Source: Onishia taeanensis
GTDB taxonomy: Bacteria > Pseudomonadota > Gammaproteobacteria > Pseudomonadales > Halomonadaceae
Assembly (NCBI RefSeq): GCF_900100755.1
Contig: NZ_FNCI01000001.1
Span: 434,001 to 498,000, forward strand
DNA length: 64,000 nucleotides
Direction of reading: 5' to 3'
Shown here: piece after piece, positions 63,932 to 64,000 of the stretch
How positions within the stretch are numbered: position 1 is the first letter of the stretch
Layout: every line of letters starts with the position of its first letter
The notes under the pieces: model-generated
Told to the model about the DNA's origin: nothing
Seen by the model: only the letters and a program-made list of their open reading frames with translations
Databases searched by the model: none
Translations under genes and position numbers: made by a program

Positions 63932-64000
63932 ATGCAGGACAAGATGTTTCACGAGTTCACGGAGCAGGCCGAAGGGTTCTTCGCGCCGATGCGCAAGCTC
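63932..64000 (+). CDS. Phasin family protein, 3' end outside the window
   Basis: A 23-codon N-terminus with a strong ribosome site (ttggagggtgatgcc). The peptide (KMFHEFTEQAEGFFAPMRKL) resembles phasins that coat polyhydroxyalkanoate granules. Most of the gene is missing from the window, so the call is provisional. Confidence 0.6.
   Translation, partial: MQDKMFHEFTEQAEGFFAPMRKL

Overview
The window is a high-GC chromosomal segment of a halophilic or marine gammaproteobacterium, most probably a member of the Halomonadaceae (Halomonas or a close relative). This rests on overall gene content (yeaC, yajQ, slt, pepN, smrB-prmB-aroC, sixA, gpsA, a phasin start), acidic proteins, and a rhizobial-type glycerol ABC operon placed beside glpK and glpD. 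Species cannot be fixed from sequence reading alone.

Layout. (1) 1-8.5 kb is the right end of a tailed-phage prophage. It carries a tape measure protein (cut by the window edge), two tail-tip proteins, a collar-type fibre, a fibre assembly protein and a fibre N-terminal fragment broken by in-frame stops. A minus-strand secreted nuclease and a small unknown protein follow, and the edge is marked by a 25-nt tRNA-Gly-like 5' fragment. (2) 8.6-14.4 kb holds a lipoprotein alpha/beta hydrolase, an autotransporter, a gene-free stretch with a strong terminator, a CBS protein, a dihydrolipoyl-dehydrogenase-like enzyme and a small unknown protein. (3) 14.4-24.7 kb is a glycerol catabolism cluster: GlpR-like operators, glpS-T-P-Q-U-V, glpK and glpD. 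Glycerol enters by the ABC importer, GlpK phosphorylates it and GlpD oxidises it; the biosynthetic partner gpsA lies at 54.5 kb. (4) 24.7-36.9 kb contains a DUF6314 protein, the biotin transporter yigM, nadK, a phosphoesterase, a rhomboid protease, yeaC, a DUF2797 protein, an RLAN/ATP-grasp ligase divergent from a GNAT acetyltransferase, yajQ, a DUF454 protein and pepN. (5) 37-47 kb has a CPA2 antiporter, yegS, a VOC protein, a yeast-type cytosine deaminase, a repeat-bearing lipoprotein, a cold shock protein, a 2OG-Fe(II) oxygenase, a double TM2 protein, a LysE exporter, slt and a YkvA protein. (6) 47-64 kb has htpG, a Bax-like glucosaminidase, an isochorismatase-fold protein lacking its catalytic cysteine, pntA-pntB, gpsA-sixA, a truncated monooxygenase remnant, an AEC permease with a small membrane protein, two overlapping alpha/beta hydrolases, a patatin-like lipase, smrB, prmB-aroC, a DUF6489 protein and the start of a phasin.

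The most unusual signals are these. Several intergenic spacers contain imperfect tandem arrays with a unit of only 12-15 nt. The two glycerol-importer ATPases have complementary defects that predict one working and one degenerate ATP site. An isochorismatase-fold protein has lost its nucleophile. An RLAN/ATP-grasp ligase is paired with a GNAT gene. A cluster of CATAAC palindromes lies upstream of pntA. No CRISPR array, rRNA, intact tRNA, insertion sequence or replication origin was seen.
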